Of a stretch of DNA of 64,000 nt, positions 7,926 to 16,581 are shown in pieces. Both the position numbers and the translations under genes were made by a program. The notes below the pieces were generated by a model. That model saw nothing but the letters and a program-made list of their open reading frames with translations, made no database searches and was not told the DNA's origin. Origin of the DNA: Streptomyces sp. LHD-70 (lineage in GTDB: Bacteria > Actinomycetota > Actinomycetes > Streptomycetales > Streptomycetaceae); the NCBI RefSeq assembly GCF_031157275.1, contig NZ_JAVIFW010000001.1:682001-746000 (forward strand), read 5' to 3'. Position 1 is the first letter of the stretch; every line of letters starts with the position of its first letter.

Positions 7926-9890
7926 TCAGCGCGTCCGGATGGTGACCTCGCTGCCGCGCGGGGCCTGTTCGCCCGCGCCCGGCGACTGGTCCCAGACCGT
8001 GTCGCCGACGAACCAGCGCTGGACGTCGACCTTGAAGCCCGCGGCCTCCAGCTTCTCCTTGGCCTCGTCCTTGCTCAGGCCGCTCACGTCCGGGACCTCG
8101 ACCATGTCCGGGCCCTTGGAGACCGTCAGCTTCACCGTGTCACCGTGCGCGAGCCGGGCGCCCTCGCCGGGGCGCTGCACCGCGATCGTGCCCTTGTCCT
8201 CCTCGGAGAAGACCCGCTCCGGCGCGACCTCCACCTTCAGGCCCGCCTCCTGGAGCTCGGCACGGGCGTCGTCCAGGGAGTCCCCGACGACGTTCGGGAT
8301 GTCGACCGGGCTGCCCTTGCTGACGGTGATCGCCACCGCCGTACCGGGCTTGACCTTGCTGCTCGCCGCCGGGTCCGTGCTGATCACGGCGCCACGCTCG
8401 ACCGCGTCGCTGAACTGCCGTGTGACCATGCCCGGTTCGAGCCCGCGGTCCCGCAGGTCGTTCTTGGCCTTCTCCAGCTGAGTGCTCTTGACGTCCGGCA
8501 CGGTGACGATGCGCGGGCCGAGCGAGACCGTCAGCGTCACCCGCCCGTTGTCCCGGATGCGGCTGCCCGCCTTCGGGTCGGTGGCCATGACCGTGCCGCG
8601 CTTGTCGTTCGTGCTGTACTTCCGCTCGACCTCGCGCACGTCGAGACCGGCCTCCGAGAGCGCCTTGCGGGCCTGCGACTCGGTCTTGGTGAGCAGTGCC
8701 GGCACGCGCGTGAACTGCCCGGAGTTGATGTACCAGACGCCCACGCCGACCCCGAGGGTGAGCAGGGCGACGAGCAGCGCGAGCACTGTACGGCTGGGCC
8801 GGCGCCGGTTGCCCGGGCCGCCGACGGAGGTGCGCGTGGGCTCGGCCGGCGGCGGCACCTCCAGGCGGCTGGTGCGGTTCATGCGGTCCTCGGCGCTGCC
8901 GTCCGCCGGCTCGGGCAGCTGCTGCTGCTCGGCGGGGAGCGGGCGCGGGACCGAGCCGAGGGCGCGCGGGATCACGCTGGTGCGGTCGTCCGCGTTGTCA
9001 TGCGCCTCCGCGAGGGCGCCCGGCGGCAGCGCGTCCAGCTGCTCGTCGGTCAGCGACGCGCGCGCCTGGCGGGTCTGCGAGAGCAGCGCCACCGCGTCGT
9101 GCGGGCGCACGTCCGGGTTGCGGGCCGTGGCCGTGGCGGTCAGCTCGTCCAGGTCCACGGGGAGTCCGGGGACGGTGGCCGAGGGCGGGGGCACGTCCTC
9201 GTTCAGGTGGCGGTAGAGGACTTGGGCGGGGGAGTCGCCGGTGTGAGGCTTGGCGCCGGTGAGCATTTCGTAGAGCACGACGCCGCAGGCGTAGACGTCC
9301 ACCCGGGGGTCCGCCGTGCCGTTCTCTATCTGCTCCGGTGCGAGGTACGAGACGGTGCCGAGGACGGCGCCCGTGGTGTTGGTGACCGTGTCCACCGCGC
9401 GTACGAGGCCGAAGTCGGCGACCTTGACGCGGCCGTCGTCCCCTATCAGGACGTTCTCCGGCTTCATGTCGCGGTGCACGAAGCCCGCGCGGTGGGCGGC
9501 GCCGAGCGCGGCGAGGACCGGCTCCAGGATGTCGAGCGCGGCCCGCGGCTGCAGGGCGCCCCGCTCGCGCAGCACGTCACGCAGGGTGCAGCCCGCCACG
9601 TACTCCATCGCCAGATAGACGTACGCCCCGTCCGCGCCCTGGTCGTAGACCCCCACCACATTGGGGTGGGAGAGGCGCGCGACCGACTTGGCCTCGCGGA
9701 TGAAGCGCTCCACGAACGACGCGTCGGCGGCCAGCGTCGGATGCATCACCTTGAGCGCGAGCACGCGGTCGAGGCGGGTGTCCACGGCCCGGTAGACCGT
9801 GGCCATCCCGCCGACGGCCACGCGCGCGTCGATGCGGTAGCGGTCGTCGAGCACCTGCCCGACGAGGGGGTCCTGAAGGGTCGTGTCCAC
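7926..9890 (-). CDS. Ser/Thr protein kinase with four PASTA domains
   Basis: A 654-residue PknB-type receptor kinase. The kinase domain covers about residues 17-280: glycine loop VGGMATVYRA, catalytic Lys 47 in LALKVMH, HRDMKPEN at 139-146 and DFG at 159-161. A membrane segment at about 366-386 is followed by four extracellular PASTA repeats, which in this family bind muropeptides or lipid II. The kinase faces the cytoplasm and senses cell-wall state. A -10-like TAGACT ends 6 bases before the GTG start. Nearby lie a class II DAHP synthase and an Rv2175c-type regulator, the same company kept by pknL in mycobacteria, so it may be the pknL counterpart rather than the dcw-linked pknB. This is probably the gene called pkaF in S. 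coelicolor, but that identity is from memory of gene order. Confidence 0.93.
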   Translation of the reverse strand: MDTTLQDPLVGQVLDDRYRIDARVAVGGMATVYRAVDTRLDRVLALKVMHPTLAADASFVERFIREAKSVARLSHPNVVGVYDQGADGAYVYLAMEYVAGCTLRDVLRERGALQPRAALDILEPVLAALGAAHRAGFVHRDMKPENVLIGDDGRVKVADFGLVRAVDTVTNTTGAVLGTVSYLAPEQIENGTADPRVDVYACGVVLYEMLTGAKPHTGDSPAQVLYRHLNEDVPPPSATVPGLPVDLDELTATATARNPDVRPHDAVALLSQTRQARASLTDEQLDALPPGALAEAHDNADDRTSVIPRALGSVPRPLPAEQQQLPEPADGSAEDRMNRTSRLEVPPPAEPTRTSVGGPGNRRRPSRTVLALLVALLTLGVGVGVWYINSGQFTRVPALLTKTESQARKALSEAGLDVREVERKYSTNDKRGTVMATDPKAGSRIRDNGRVTLTVSLGPRIVTVPDVKSTQLEKAKNDLRDRGLEPGMVTRQFSDAVERGAVISTDPAASSKVKPGTAVAITVSKGSPVDIPNVVGDSLDDARAELQEAGLKVEVAPERVFSEEDKGTIAVQRPGEGARLAHGDTVKLTVSKGPDMVEVPDVSGLSKDEAKEKLEAAGFKVDVQRWFVGDTVWDQSPGAGEQAPRGSEVTIRTR

Positions 9891-10008
9891 GCGGAGAGTC
9901 TACGAGTGAGCACCGACAGCCCCGACCGGCCGGGGGATTCCGGGGTACGACTGCAGCACAGCTGTGACCCGCGGAATCCCGCCGTCGCCGGGGCGCCCGT
10001 GACGGCTA

Positions 10009-10172
10009 GGGCCCGTCTCCCCGATCTTTGCGGGCCCGCGGCTCCCCCAGCCTCCGGCCGGGAGGTGCCCCCAGGCACGCTCCCCCAGCCTCCGGCCGGG
10101 AGGTGCCCCCAGAGCAGGGAGGTACCCCCTCGACGCCGCGGGCTGATCCGCAAAGATCGGGGAGACGGGCCC
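10009..10172. repeat. 164-bp inverted-repeat element (MITE-like) between thiG and the kinase
   Basis: Arms of exactly 25 bp at 10009-10033 and 10148-10172 are perfect reverse complements; the core of the arm is CCCCGATCTTTGCGG. Between them is a 114-bp interior holding two direct repeats. A third, degenerate arm copy lies near 61230-61258 (about 25 of 28 bases identical), so the arm is a dispersed sequence. There is no coding capacity and no clear target-site duplication. It fills most of the 286-bp gap between thiG and the kinase start. Confidence 0.75.
10041..10111. repeat. 33-bp perfect direct repeat inside the inverted-repeat element
   Basis: Copies at 10041-10073 and 10079-10111 are identical over 33 bp with a 5-bp spacer. 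Each contains the imperfect palindrome CCTCCGGCCGGGAGG. Confidence 0.85.
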
Positions 10173-10176
10173 CAGC

Positions 10177-10974
<798 letters not shown>

Positions 10975-11247
10975 TCAGCCTCCTTGGACGGCGGTGAGGA
11001 TCTCGACGCGATCCCCTTCGGCCAGCGTGGTGCGCGGCCAGTCACCGCGCGGGACGACGGTTTCGTTGACGGCGGCGGCCACCCCCGACGGAGCGGAACT
11101 GACACTCGCCACCAGGGCGTCGAGCGTGGTGCCGGAGCCGACGGAACGCTCCTCGCCGTTCACGGACACCCGGGTCGCGGTGCCCGTAGGGTCAGCGGTC
11201 GTGCGGTCGGTGGTCATACGGTCGGCGGTCGTCCGGTGGGTGCTCAT
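10975..11247 (-). CDS. thiS: Sulfur carrier protein ThiS
   Basis: A 90-residue ubiquitin-fold sulfur carrier ending in the required Gly-Gly (ILTAVQGG), which is thiocarboxylated and gives sulfur to ThiG. ThiS is normally about 65 residues; here a Thr/Asp/Arg-rich N-terminal tail of about 24 residues precedes the fold at TRVSVNGEER. The ATG at 11247 overlaps the thiO stop as ATGA, with GGAGGAG ideally spaced inside thiO, so the long form is probably real and translationally coupled. An internal ATG at 11217 is the alternative. Confidence 0.9.
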   Translation of the reverse strand: MSTHRTTADRMTTDRTTADPTGTATRVSVNGEERSVGSGTTLDALVASVSSAPSGVAAAVNETVVPRGDWPRTTLAEGDRVEILTAVQGG

Positions 11248-12461
11248 ACGGTCAGCTCCTCCAGCTCCTCACGCGCGCCGAAGCGCTGCGGCGTGAACGG
11301 GCGTACGGCCTCGGGCAGTTCGCCGGTCGTCAGGACGTGCGCCATGGCGTCGCCGGTGACCGGGGTGAGCAGCACGCCGTTGCGGTAGTGGCCGGTGGCC
11401 AGGTGCAGGCCGGGCAGCTCGGTCGGGCCGAGCAGCGGGGCGTTGTCGGGGGAGCCGGGGCGCAGGCCCGCACGGGTCTCGGTGAGCGGCAGCTCGGTGA
11501 TCCCCGGCACCAGTTCGTGGGCGTCCCGCAGCAGCTCGTACACCCCGCCCGCGGTGACCGTCGTGTCCCAGCCCAGGTCCTCGGTCGTGGCGCCGACGAC
11601 CAGCTCGCCGTCGACCCGCGGCACCAGGTACACGGCGCTGCCGCGGACCACCGCGCGCACCGTCCGGCTCAGGAACGGGGCGTACGCCTTCGGTACGGTC
11701 AGGCGGAGCACCTGGCCCTTGACGGGGCGGACCGGCGGCACGACGTCCGGCGGCACGCCGTCGAGGCGGCCGCTGAGGCTGCCCGTGGCGAGCACCACCT
11801 GGTCCGCGGCGAGCTCGGTGCCGTCGGCGAGCACGGCGCCGCGCGCCCGCTCACCCGCCACGGTCAGCCGCTGCGCCCACTGCCGGTGGAACGTCACGCC
11901 GGCCCGCTCGCACGCAGTGACCAGGGCGGCGGCCAGGCGGCGCGGGTCGATCTGATGGTCGCCGTCGACCCGCAGGCCCCCGCGCACGCCCGGCGCGAGC
12001 ATCGGCTCGAGGCGCCTGCACTCGCGCCCCGAGAGCCACTCGGAGTCGAGCCCCGACTCTCGCTGCAGGGCGTGCAGTTCGCGCAGGTGTGCCCGGTCGT
12101 CCGCGTCGAGCGCGACGGCGAGAGTGCCACACGCGCGGTAGCCGAGTTCGCGGCCGCTCGCCTCCTGGAGCTCGGCGGCGAACTCGGGATAGCGGCGGGC
12201 GGAGGCCAGGTTGAGGGCGAGCAGCGTCTGCTCGCCGTAGTGGAGTTCTGTGACGGCGGCGAGCATGCCCGCGGCGACCTGGGCCGCCCCGCCGCCGGGC
12301 TCGGGGTCGACGACAGCGGTGCGCAGGCCCCGCTGCGCCGCCCGCCAGGCCGTGACCAGGCCGATGACGCCGCCGCCGAGGACGAGCACATCGGACGTGG
12401 CTGTGCGTGGATGCACGCTCTGTGGGTGCGCTCTCTGAGCCTGCATGGTGCGTGGATGCAT
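11244..12461 (-). CDS. thiO: Glycine oxidase ThiO
   Basis: A FAD enzyme of about 405 residues that oxidises glycine to the imine used by ThiG. The dinucleotide-binding motif VLVLGGGVIGLVTAWRA is at about residues 26-42, and the DAO-family C-terminus GLRPGSPDNAPLLGPT with ATGHYRNGVLL is present. The first 23 residues are an odd His/Arg/Thr-rich tail in which HPRT occurs twice, from a duplicated GCATCCACGCAC in the DNA. ATG 12461 lies about 10 bases after GGAGGGG at the 3' end of the TPP riboswitch; ATG 12446 is the alternative. First gene of thiOSG. Confidence 0.93.
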   Translation of the reverse strand: MHPRTMQAQRAHPQSVHPRTATSDVLVLGGGVIGLVTAWRAAQRGLRTAVVDPEPGGGAAQVAAGMLAAVTELHYGEQTLLALNLASARRYPEFAAELQEASGRELGYRACGTLAVALDADDRAHLRELHALQRESGLDSEWLSGRECRRLEPMLAPGVRGGLRVDGDHQIDPRRLAAALVTACERAGVTFHRQWAQRLTVAGERARGAVLADGTELAADQVVLATGSLSGRLDGVPPDVVPPVRPVKGQVLRLTVPKAYAPFLSRTVRAVVRGSAVYLVPRVDGELVVGATTEDLGWDTTVTAGGVYELLRDAHELVPGITELPLTETRAGLRPGSPDNAPLLGPTELPGLHLATGHYRNGVLLTPVTGDAMAHVLTTGELPEAVRPFTPQRFGAREELEELTV

Positions 12462-12469
12462 GGGCTTCC

Positions 12470-12572
12470 AGCCCCTCCCTTCGCCGGCATGACCCGGATC
12501 AGGTTCGTACGGTCGGAGGCGCTGAGCCTCCCTCTCAGCCCGGTGCGTCCGGGCTCCCGCGAGTGGTCTACT
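12470..12572 (-). promoter_or_regulatory. TPP riboswitch (THI element) controlling thiOSG
   Basis: On the minus strand the conserved blocks appear in order: GGGCTGAGAGGGA, then ACCTGATCCGGGTCATGCCGG, then CGAAGGGAGGGG. These are the thi-box landmarks of the TPP aptamer. The last block contains the GGAGGGG that serves as the ribosome site for thiO, so thiamine pyrophosphate binding most likely blocks translation initiation. No separate terminator with a T-run is seen between aptamer and gene. Confidence 0.95.
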
Positions 12573-12578
12573 CCCGCC

Positions 12579-12584
12579 ACCCTA
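12579..12584 (-). promoter_or_regulatory. -10 element for the thiOSG transcript
   Basis: TAGGGT on the minus strand lies just upstream of the riboswitch, so transcription would start at its first bases. Confidence 0.45.
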
Positions 12585-12678
12585 GCTCGCGGCCCGCACC
12601 CGGCTGAAGGGAGCCGACCGGTCGAGGGCGGACCTCGGTGTGCAGCAGGTCACGCCGCGGGCTTGGCCGGAGCCATAC

Positions 12679-12704
12679 CTGACGGGGCGTCAGTTGATTA
12701 GGGT
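12679..12704 (+). promoter_or_regulatory. Operator-like palindrome and -10 of the flavin reductase gene
   Basis: CTGACG-GGG-CGTCAG (12679-12693) is a perfect 6-bp inverted repeat. It is followed by TAGGGT (12699-12704), which ends 6 bases before the GTG start. The palindrome sits where the -35 should be, so a dimeric repressor or activator probably binds there; the regulator is unknown. Confidence 0.5.
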
Positions 12705-12710
12705 GGCCGG

Positions 12711-13958
12711 GTGAGTGAGCAGCAGAGGCAGAGCGACCCCCAGCAGCGCGAGCGCCCGGAGGGGCAGCATCGCGTCGTGATCGTCGGCGCGGGCATGGCG
12801 GGCGTCCAGACCGCCGTGGCCCTGCGCGAACAGGGCTTCACCGGTTCGATCACGCTGATCGGCGCCGAACCCCACCAGCCGTACGACCGCCCGCCGCTCT
12901 CCAAGGCCGTCCTGCTCGGCAAGGCCGAGGGGTCCGCCTTCGACGTCGACTTCGAGGCGCTCGGCGTGGAGCTCAGGCTCGGCGAGGAGATCACCGGCCT
13001 GCGCCCCGCCGACCACGCACTGGACGCCGCGCGGGGCCCGATCGGCTACGACACCCTGGTGGTCGCCACCGGCGCGGAACCCGTCCAGCTGCCCGGCGCC
13101 GAAGGGGTGCCCGGCGTGCACCTGCTGCGCACTCTCGACGACGCGGAACGGCTGCGCCCGGTGCTCGCCGAACAGCATGACGTCGTGGTCGTCGGCGCGG
13201 GCTGGATCGGCGCCGAGTTCGCCACCGCCGCGCGTGACGCGGGCTGCGCGGTCACCGTGGTCGAGGCCGCCGAGGGCCCGCTGGCCGGGGCGCTGCCCGC
13301 CGAGGTCGCCGCCCCCATGGCCCAGTGGTACGCCGACGCGGGCGCCGAACTCCGTACGCACGCGCGCGTGCGGAGCGTCGAGCCCGGCGCGGTCGTCCTC
13401 GACGACGGCACCCGGCTGCCCGCGGACGCCGTCGTCGTCGGCATCGGCGCCCGCCCCGCCACCCGCTGGCTGGCCGGCTCCGGCGTCGAGACCGGGCCCG
13501 ACGGCGCGGTGGTCGCGGACGCCTCGCTGCGCACCTCTGCCCCTGACGTGTACGCGGTCGGTGACTGCGCCTCCTTCCCCTCGGCCCGCTACGGCCGGCG
13601 GCTGCTCGTGCACCACTGGGACAACGCCCTGCAGGGCCCGCGCACGGTCGCCGCGCACATCGTCGGCGCGGAGCCCGCCCCGTACGACCCGGTGCCGTAC
13701 TTCTGGTCCGAGCAGTTCGGCCGCTTCGTGCAGTACGCGGGCGACCACGGCGGGGCCGACACCACCGTGTGGCGCGGCGATCCGCACGGTCCTGCCTGGT
13801 CGGTGTGCTGGCTGCGGGAGGGTGCGCTGGTCGGGCTGCTCGCCGTCGGGCGGCCCCGGGACCTGGCGCAGGGGCGCAAGCTGATCGAGTCCGGGGCGGC
13901 GCTCGACCCCGAGCGGGTGGCGGACCCGGCCGTTCCGCTGAAGTCGGCGAAGGTCTGA
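12711..13958 (+). CDS. FAD-dependent ferredoxin reductase-type oxidoreductase
   Basis: A 415-residue pyridine nucleotide-disulfide-type flavoprotein of the rhodocoxin/putidaredoxin reductase group. It has an FAD-binding VVIVGAGMAG at residues 22-31, YDRPPLSKAVL typical of these reductases, an NAD(P)-binding VVVVGAGWIG near 160, the VYAVGDCAS motif near 283 and a Reductase_C tail. It likely passes electrons from NAD(P)H to a ferredoxin, often for a cytochrome P450 or oxygenase, but no such partner is adjacent. The GTG is 6 bases after a -10 element, so the message is probably leaderless. It is divergent from thiOSG across about 125 bp. Confidence 0.88.
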   Translation: MSEQQRQSDPQQRERPEGQHRVVIVGAGMAGVQTAVALREQGFTGSITLIGAEPHQPYDRPPLSKAVLLGKAEGSAFDVDFEALGVELRLGEEITGLRPADHALDAARGPIGYDTLVVATGAEPVQLPGAEGVPGVHLLRTLDDAERLRPVLAEQHDVVVVGAGWIGAEFATAARDAGCAVTVVEAAEGPLAGALPAEVAAPMAQWYADAGAELRTHARVRSVEPGAVVLDDGTRLPADAVVVGIGARPATRWLAGSGVETGPDGAVVADASLRTSAPDVYAVGDCASFPSARYGRRLLVHHWDNALQGPRTVAAHIVGAEPAPYDPVPYFWSEQFGRFVQYAGDHGGADTTVWRGDPHGPAWSVCWLREGALVGLLAVGRPRDLAQGRKLIESGAALDPERVADPAVPLKSAKV

Positions 13959-14094
13959 CGGGCCGGGCCGGGCCGGGCCGCGGGAAACCGGGGGACGGTA
14001 CGGCAGGTGGGGCGCGCCTGGTCGGGCGGCTCGTGGAGGCCGTGTCGGAGGCGCCGGGTACCGACTGTCAGTGCGGGATGGCACGCTTGTCCCT

Positions 14095-14460
14095 GTGACC
14101 GAGATTGACGCAAAAATCGATGCTCTCGTCCCTGCCTGGCTCAACCTCCCCGAGATCGCCGAGTCCTTCGGCGTCGAGGTGACGCGCGTCCGGCAGCTCG
14201 TCAAGGAAGGCCAGCTGATCGCCGTGCGCCGCGGCGAGAACAGGGCGCTGCACGTGCCCGCCGCCTTCATCGACGGCGACAAGGTCGTCAAGGGCCTCAG
14301 CGGCACCCTGACGCTCCTGCGGGACGACGGCTTCAACGACGAAGAGATGCTGGAGTGGCTCTTCACCTCCGACCCGACCCTGCCGGGCACCCCGGCGCAG
14401 GCCCTGAGCGAGAATCGCGGCACGGAAGTGAAGCGCCGCGCCCAGGCGCTCGCCGTCTGA
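14095..14460 (+). CDS. Rv2175c-type winged-helix DNA-binding protein
   Basis: A protein of 121 residues. The N-terminal helix-turn-helix is WLNLPEIAESFGVEVTRVRQLVKEG, positioned as in M. tuberculosis Rv2175c, followed by a basic wing (LIAVRRGENRALHVP) and a C-terminal helical part. In mycobacteria the homologue is a substrate of the neighbouring kinase PknL, and phosphorylation reduces DNA binding. Here a PASTA kinase lies about 4 kb away in the same neighbourhood. The GTG at 14095 (MTEIDAKID) is preferred over an in-frame start at 14071 because family proteins begin there. No strong ribosome site is seen, suggesting leaderless translation. Confidence 0.8.
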   Translation: MTEIDAKIDALVPAWLNLPEIAESFGVEVTRVRQLVKEGQLIAVRRGENRALHVPAAFIDGDKVVKGLSGTLTLLRDDGFNDEEMLEWLFTSDPTLPGTPAQALSENRGTEVKRRAQALAV

Positions 14461-14467
14461 TCCGAGC

Positions 14468-14500
14468 ATCTGGGCTGATCCGAAATCTGGGCTGATCCGA
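14468..14500. repeat. 16-bp direct repeat after the Rv2175c-type gene
   Basis: ATCTGGGCTGATCCGA occurs at 14468-14483 and again at 14485-14500, followed by a degenerate GAGAAATC copy. It is non-coding. Confidence 0.7.
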
Positions 14501-14558
14501 GAAATCGGCGCAGCACCCGAACCGAGAAATCCGGGCGCGAGGCGCCTGACCAGCGGCT

Positions 14559-14586
14559 CCGGGTCCCGTCAGTCGACGGGACCCGG
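14559..14586 (+). terminator. Hairpin, probable terminator between the Rv2175c-type gene and thiE
   Basis: A 12-bp perfect stem (14559-14570 with 14575-14586) and AGTC loop about 100 bp after the stop at 14460. There is no T-run, as is common in this genome. Confidence 0.5.
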
Positions 14587-14628
14587 GACCAAGGCCAGCG
14601 CGCCGCAGCGCCCGGTCCGACAACCGAC

Positions 14629-14665
14629 GGCGTACGGACCACGGCACCTGCGTGGCCCGTACGCC
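14629..14665 (+). promoter_or_regulatory. Stem-loop in the thiE leader
   Basis: GGCGTACGG-A-CCACG pairs with CGTGG-C-CCGTACGCC (14 pairs, one mismatch), 23 bases before the thiE ATG and just before its GGGGGGAG site. It lacks the thi-box blocks, so it is not a TPP riboswitch; a terminator or translational control element are both possible. Confidence 0.4.
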
Positions 14666-14688
14666 ACCGAAACGGGGGGAGTCCTTCC

Positions 14689-15342
14689 ATGTCCCGCGCA
14701 CCCCGCGAGGCCCTCGCCGACGCCCGGCTGTATCTCTGCACCGACGCCCGCAAGGCACAGGGCGACCTGCCCGAGTTCCTGGACGCGGTGCTCACCGGCG
14801 GCGTCGACATCGTCCAGCTGCGCGACAAGGGCATGGAGGCCGGCGAGGAGCTGGAGCACCTCCAGGTCTTCGCCGACGCCTGCAAGCGGCACGGCAAGCT
14901 GCTCGCGGTGAACGACCGGGCGGACGTCGCCCATGCCATCGGGGCGGACGTCCTGCACCTCGGCCAGGGCGACCTTCCGGTGCCGTCCGCGCGCGCCGTC
15001 ATCGGCGAGCGGCCGCTCATCGGCCGCTCCACACACGCCGAGTCCGAGGCCGCCGCGGCCGCCGTCCAGCCCGGCGTGGACTACTTCTGCACCGGCCCCT
15101 GCTGGCCCACGCCCACGAAGCCCGGCCGGTACGCACCCGGCCTGGACCTCGTGCGGTACACGGCGAGCCTCGGCACCGACCGCCCCTGGTTCGCGATCGG
15201 CGGGATCGACGCCGGGAACCTGGACGAGGTCTTTGAAGCGGGCGCCCGCCGTGTGGTCGTCGTACGCGCGATCACCGAGGCGGATGATCCCGCCGCCGCG
15301 GCCGCCCACTTCGCGCGACGCCTGCGCGAAGCCGCGAGCTGA
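14689..15342 (+). CDS. thiE: Thiamine phosphate synthase ThiE
   Basis: A 217-residue TIM-barrel enzyme that joins hydroxymethylpyrimidine diphosphate and thiazole phosphate to thiamine phosphate. Family motifs are [14 protein letters not shown] near residue 41, [25 protein letters not shown] near 70-95, the phosphate loops GRSTHA and [13 protein letters not shown], and [10 protein letters not shown] near 165. ATG with GGGGGGAG upstream. It is separate from thiOSG, on the opposite strand, and has no TPP riboswitch in its leader. Confidence 0.95.
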   Translation: MSRAPREALADARLYLCTDARKAQGDLPEFLDAVLTGGVDIVQLRDKGMEAGEELEHLQVFADACKRHGKLLAVNDRADVAHAIGADVLHLGQGDLPVPSARAVIGERPLIGRSTHAESEAAAAAVQPGVDYFCTGPCWPTPTKPGRYAPGLDLVRYTASLGTDRPWFAIGGIDAGNLDEVFEAGARRVVVVRAITEADDPAAAAAHFARRLREAAS

Positions 15343-15369
15343 GGGAGCTGAGTCGACTGCGTGTCTTCC

Positions 15370-15423
15370 GTGCGCCGAGATGTGCGCCGGGAAGTGCGCT
15401 GAGACGTACGCCGAGATGTGCGG
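15370..15423. repeat. 12-bp tandem repeat (about 4.5 units) downstream of thiE
   Basis: Units GTGCGCCGAGAT, GTGCGCCGGGAA, GTGCGCTGAGAC and GTACGCCGAGAT follow one another at 15370-15417, then a partial GTGCGG. The 250-bp gap between thiE and metF otherwise holds only the metF promoter. Confidence 0.75.
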
Positions 15424-15558
15424 ACGCCGGTGGTCCGGTTGCTGAGACGGGGGCGCACCCGGTGTGGCTGTCGGTGATGCGCTGTGGCCGGATCAGCTGC
15501 ACGACTGTCCGATACGTGGACGACAAACGGTCATTGCGGACAAAAGCTACCGGTCTGG

Positions 15559-15587
15559 TTGGGGTGCCGAGAACCCCTGAGTAACCT
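15559..15587 (+). promoter_or_regulatory. metF promoter (leaderless)
   Basis: TTGGGG (15559-15564), 17-bp spacer, TAACCT (15582-15587), then 7 bases to the ATG. Transcription should start on the start codon. Confidence 0.65.
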
Positions 15588-15594
15588 GCGGGGT

Positions 15595-16518
15595 ATGGCC
15601 CTAGGCACTGCTTCCACCCGAATGGATCGCGCGCGCACCGTGCGCGACATGCTTGCGACCGGCAAGACCACGTACTCCTTCGAGTTCTTCGCGCCGAAAT
15701 CCCCCAAGGGTGAGCGGAACCTGTGGAACTCGCTGCGCCGAGTCGAGGCGGTGGCCCCGGACTTCATCTCCGTGACGTACGGAGCGGGCGGTTCCACCCG
15801 CGCGGGCACGGTGAAGGGCGCGCAGCAGATCGTCGCCGACACGACCCTCACGCCGGTCGCGCACCTCACCGCGGTCAACCACTCCATCGCCGAGCTGCGC
15901 AACATCATTGGGCAGTACGCCGACGCCGGGATCAGGAACATCCTCGCGGTCCGCGGCGACCCGCCCGGCGACCCGATGGGTGACTGGGTCCCGCATCCGC
16001 AGGGCCTGACGTACGCGGCCGAGCTCGTCCAACTGATCAAGAACTCGGGCAACTTCTGTGTGGGCGTGGCGGCGTTCCCGGAGATGCACCCGCGTTCCGA
16101 CGACTGGGACAACGACGTCCGGTACTTCGTGGACAAGTGCCGCGCGGGCGCCGACTACGCCATCACACAGATGTTCTTCGACGCGGACGCGTATCTGCGG
16201 CTGCGCGACCGGGTCGCGGCCGCGGGTTGCGAAACCCCCATCATTCCGGAGATCGTGCCGGTCACGAACGTCAAGCAGCTGACGCGGTTCGCCGAACTGA
16301 GCAATGCGGTCTTCCCGCAGGATGTGAAAGACCGCATCCTCGCGGCACAGGACGATCCGGCGGCTGTACGCTCCATTGGCATCGAGTTCGCGACGGAGTT
16401 CAGCGCTCGGCTGCTGTCCGAGGGAGTGCCAGGTCTGCACTTCATCACCATGAACAACTCCGCGGCGACGCTGGAGATCTACGAGAACCTGGGCCTGCAC
16501 GACCCACAGCAGGTCTGA
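15595..16518 (+). CDS. metF: Methylenetetrahydrofolate reductase
   Basis: A 307-residue FAD enzyme that reduces 5,10-methylene- to 5-methyl-tetrahydrofolate, feeding methionine synthase. The barrel begins with [14 protein letters not shown] (catalytic Glu in FEFF) near residue 30. [14 protein letters not shown] and [13 protein letters not shown] lie at the folate/FAD site, and the C-terminus is [12 protein letters not shown]...GLHFITMNN as in actinobacterial MetF. A -10 box 7 bases upstream fixes the ATG at 15595. A methionine riboswitch was not seen. The ending THNLGL-like tail HDPQQV is short and normal. Confidence 0.95.
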   Translation: MALGTASTRMDRARTVRDMLATGKTTYSFEFFAPKSPKGERNLWNSLRRVEAVAPDFISVTYGAGGSTRAGTVKGAQQIVADTTLTPVAHLTAVNHSIAELRNIIGQYADAGIRNILAVRGDPPGDPMGDWVPHPQGLTYAAELVQLIKNSGNFCVGVAAFPEMHPRSDDWDNDVRYFVDKCRAGADYAITQMFFDADAYLRLRDRVAAAGCETPIIPEIVPVTNVKQLTRFAELSNAVFPQDVKDRILAAQDDPAAVRSIGIEFATEFSARLLSEGVPGLHFITMNNSAATLEIYENLGLHDPQQV

Positions 16519-16581
16519 GACAAGGCCGTAGCCCCCTGCCCGAACCGGGGCGGGGCGGTCGGCCGCAGGAGAGGGGCGTAC

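Noticed and set aside
10041..10111. Direct repeats as a CRISPR array
   Set aside because: Only two units, a 5-bp spacer and palindromic low-complexity units; no cas genes in the window.
14629..14665. thiE leader stem-loop as a second TPP riboswitch
   Set aside because: The CTGAGA and ACCTGATC blocks that define the TPP aptamer are absent.
15081..15458. Ser/Arg/Thr repeat frame (TSRRTSQRTSRRT) on the minus strand over the 12-bp repeat
   Set aside because: The repeat peptide is a simple translation of the tandem DNA repeat and the frame runs antisense through thiE.
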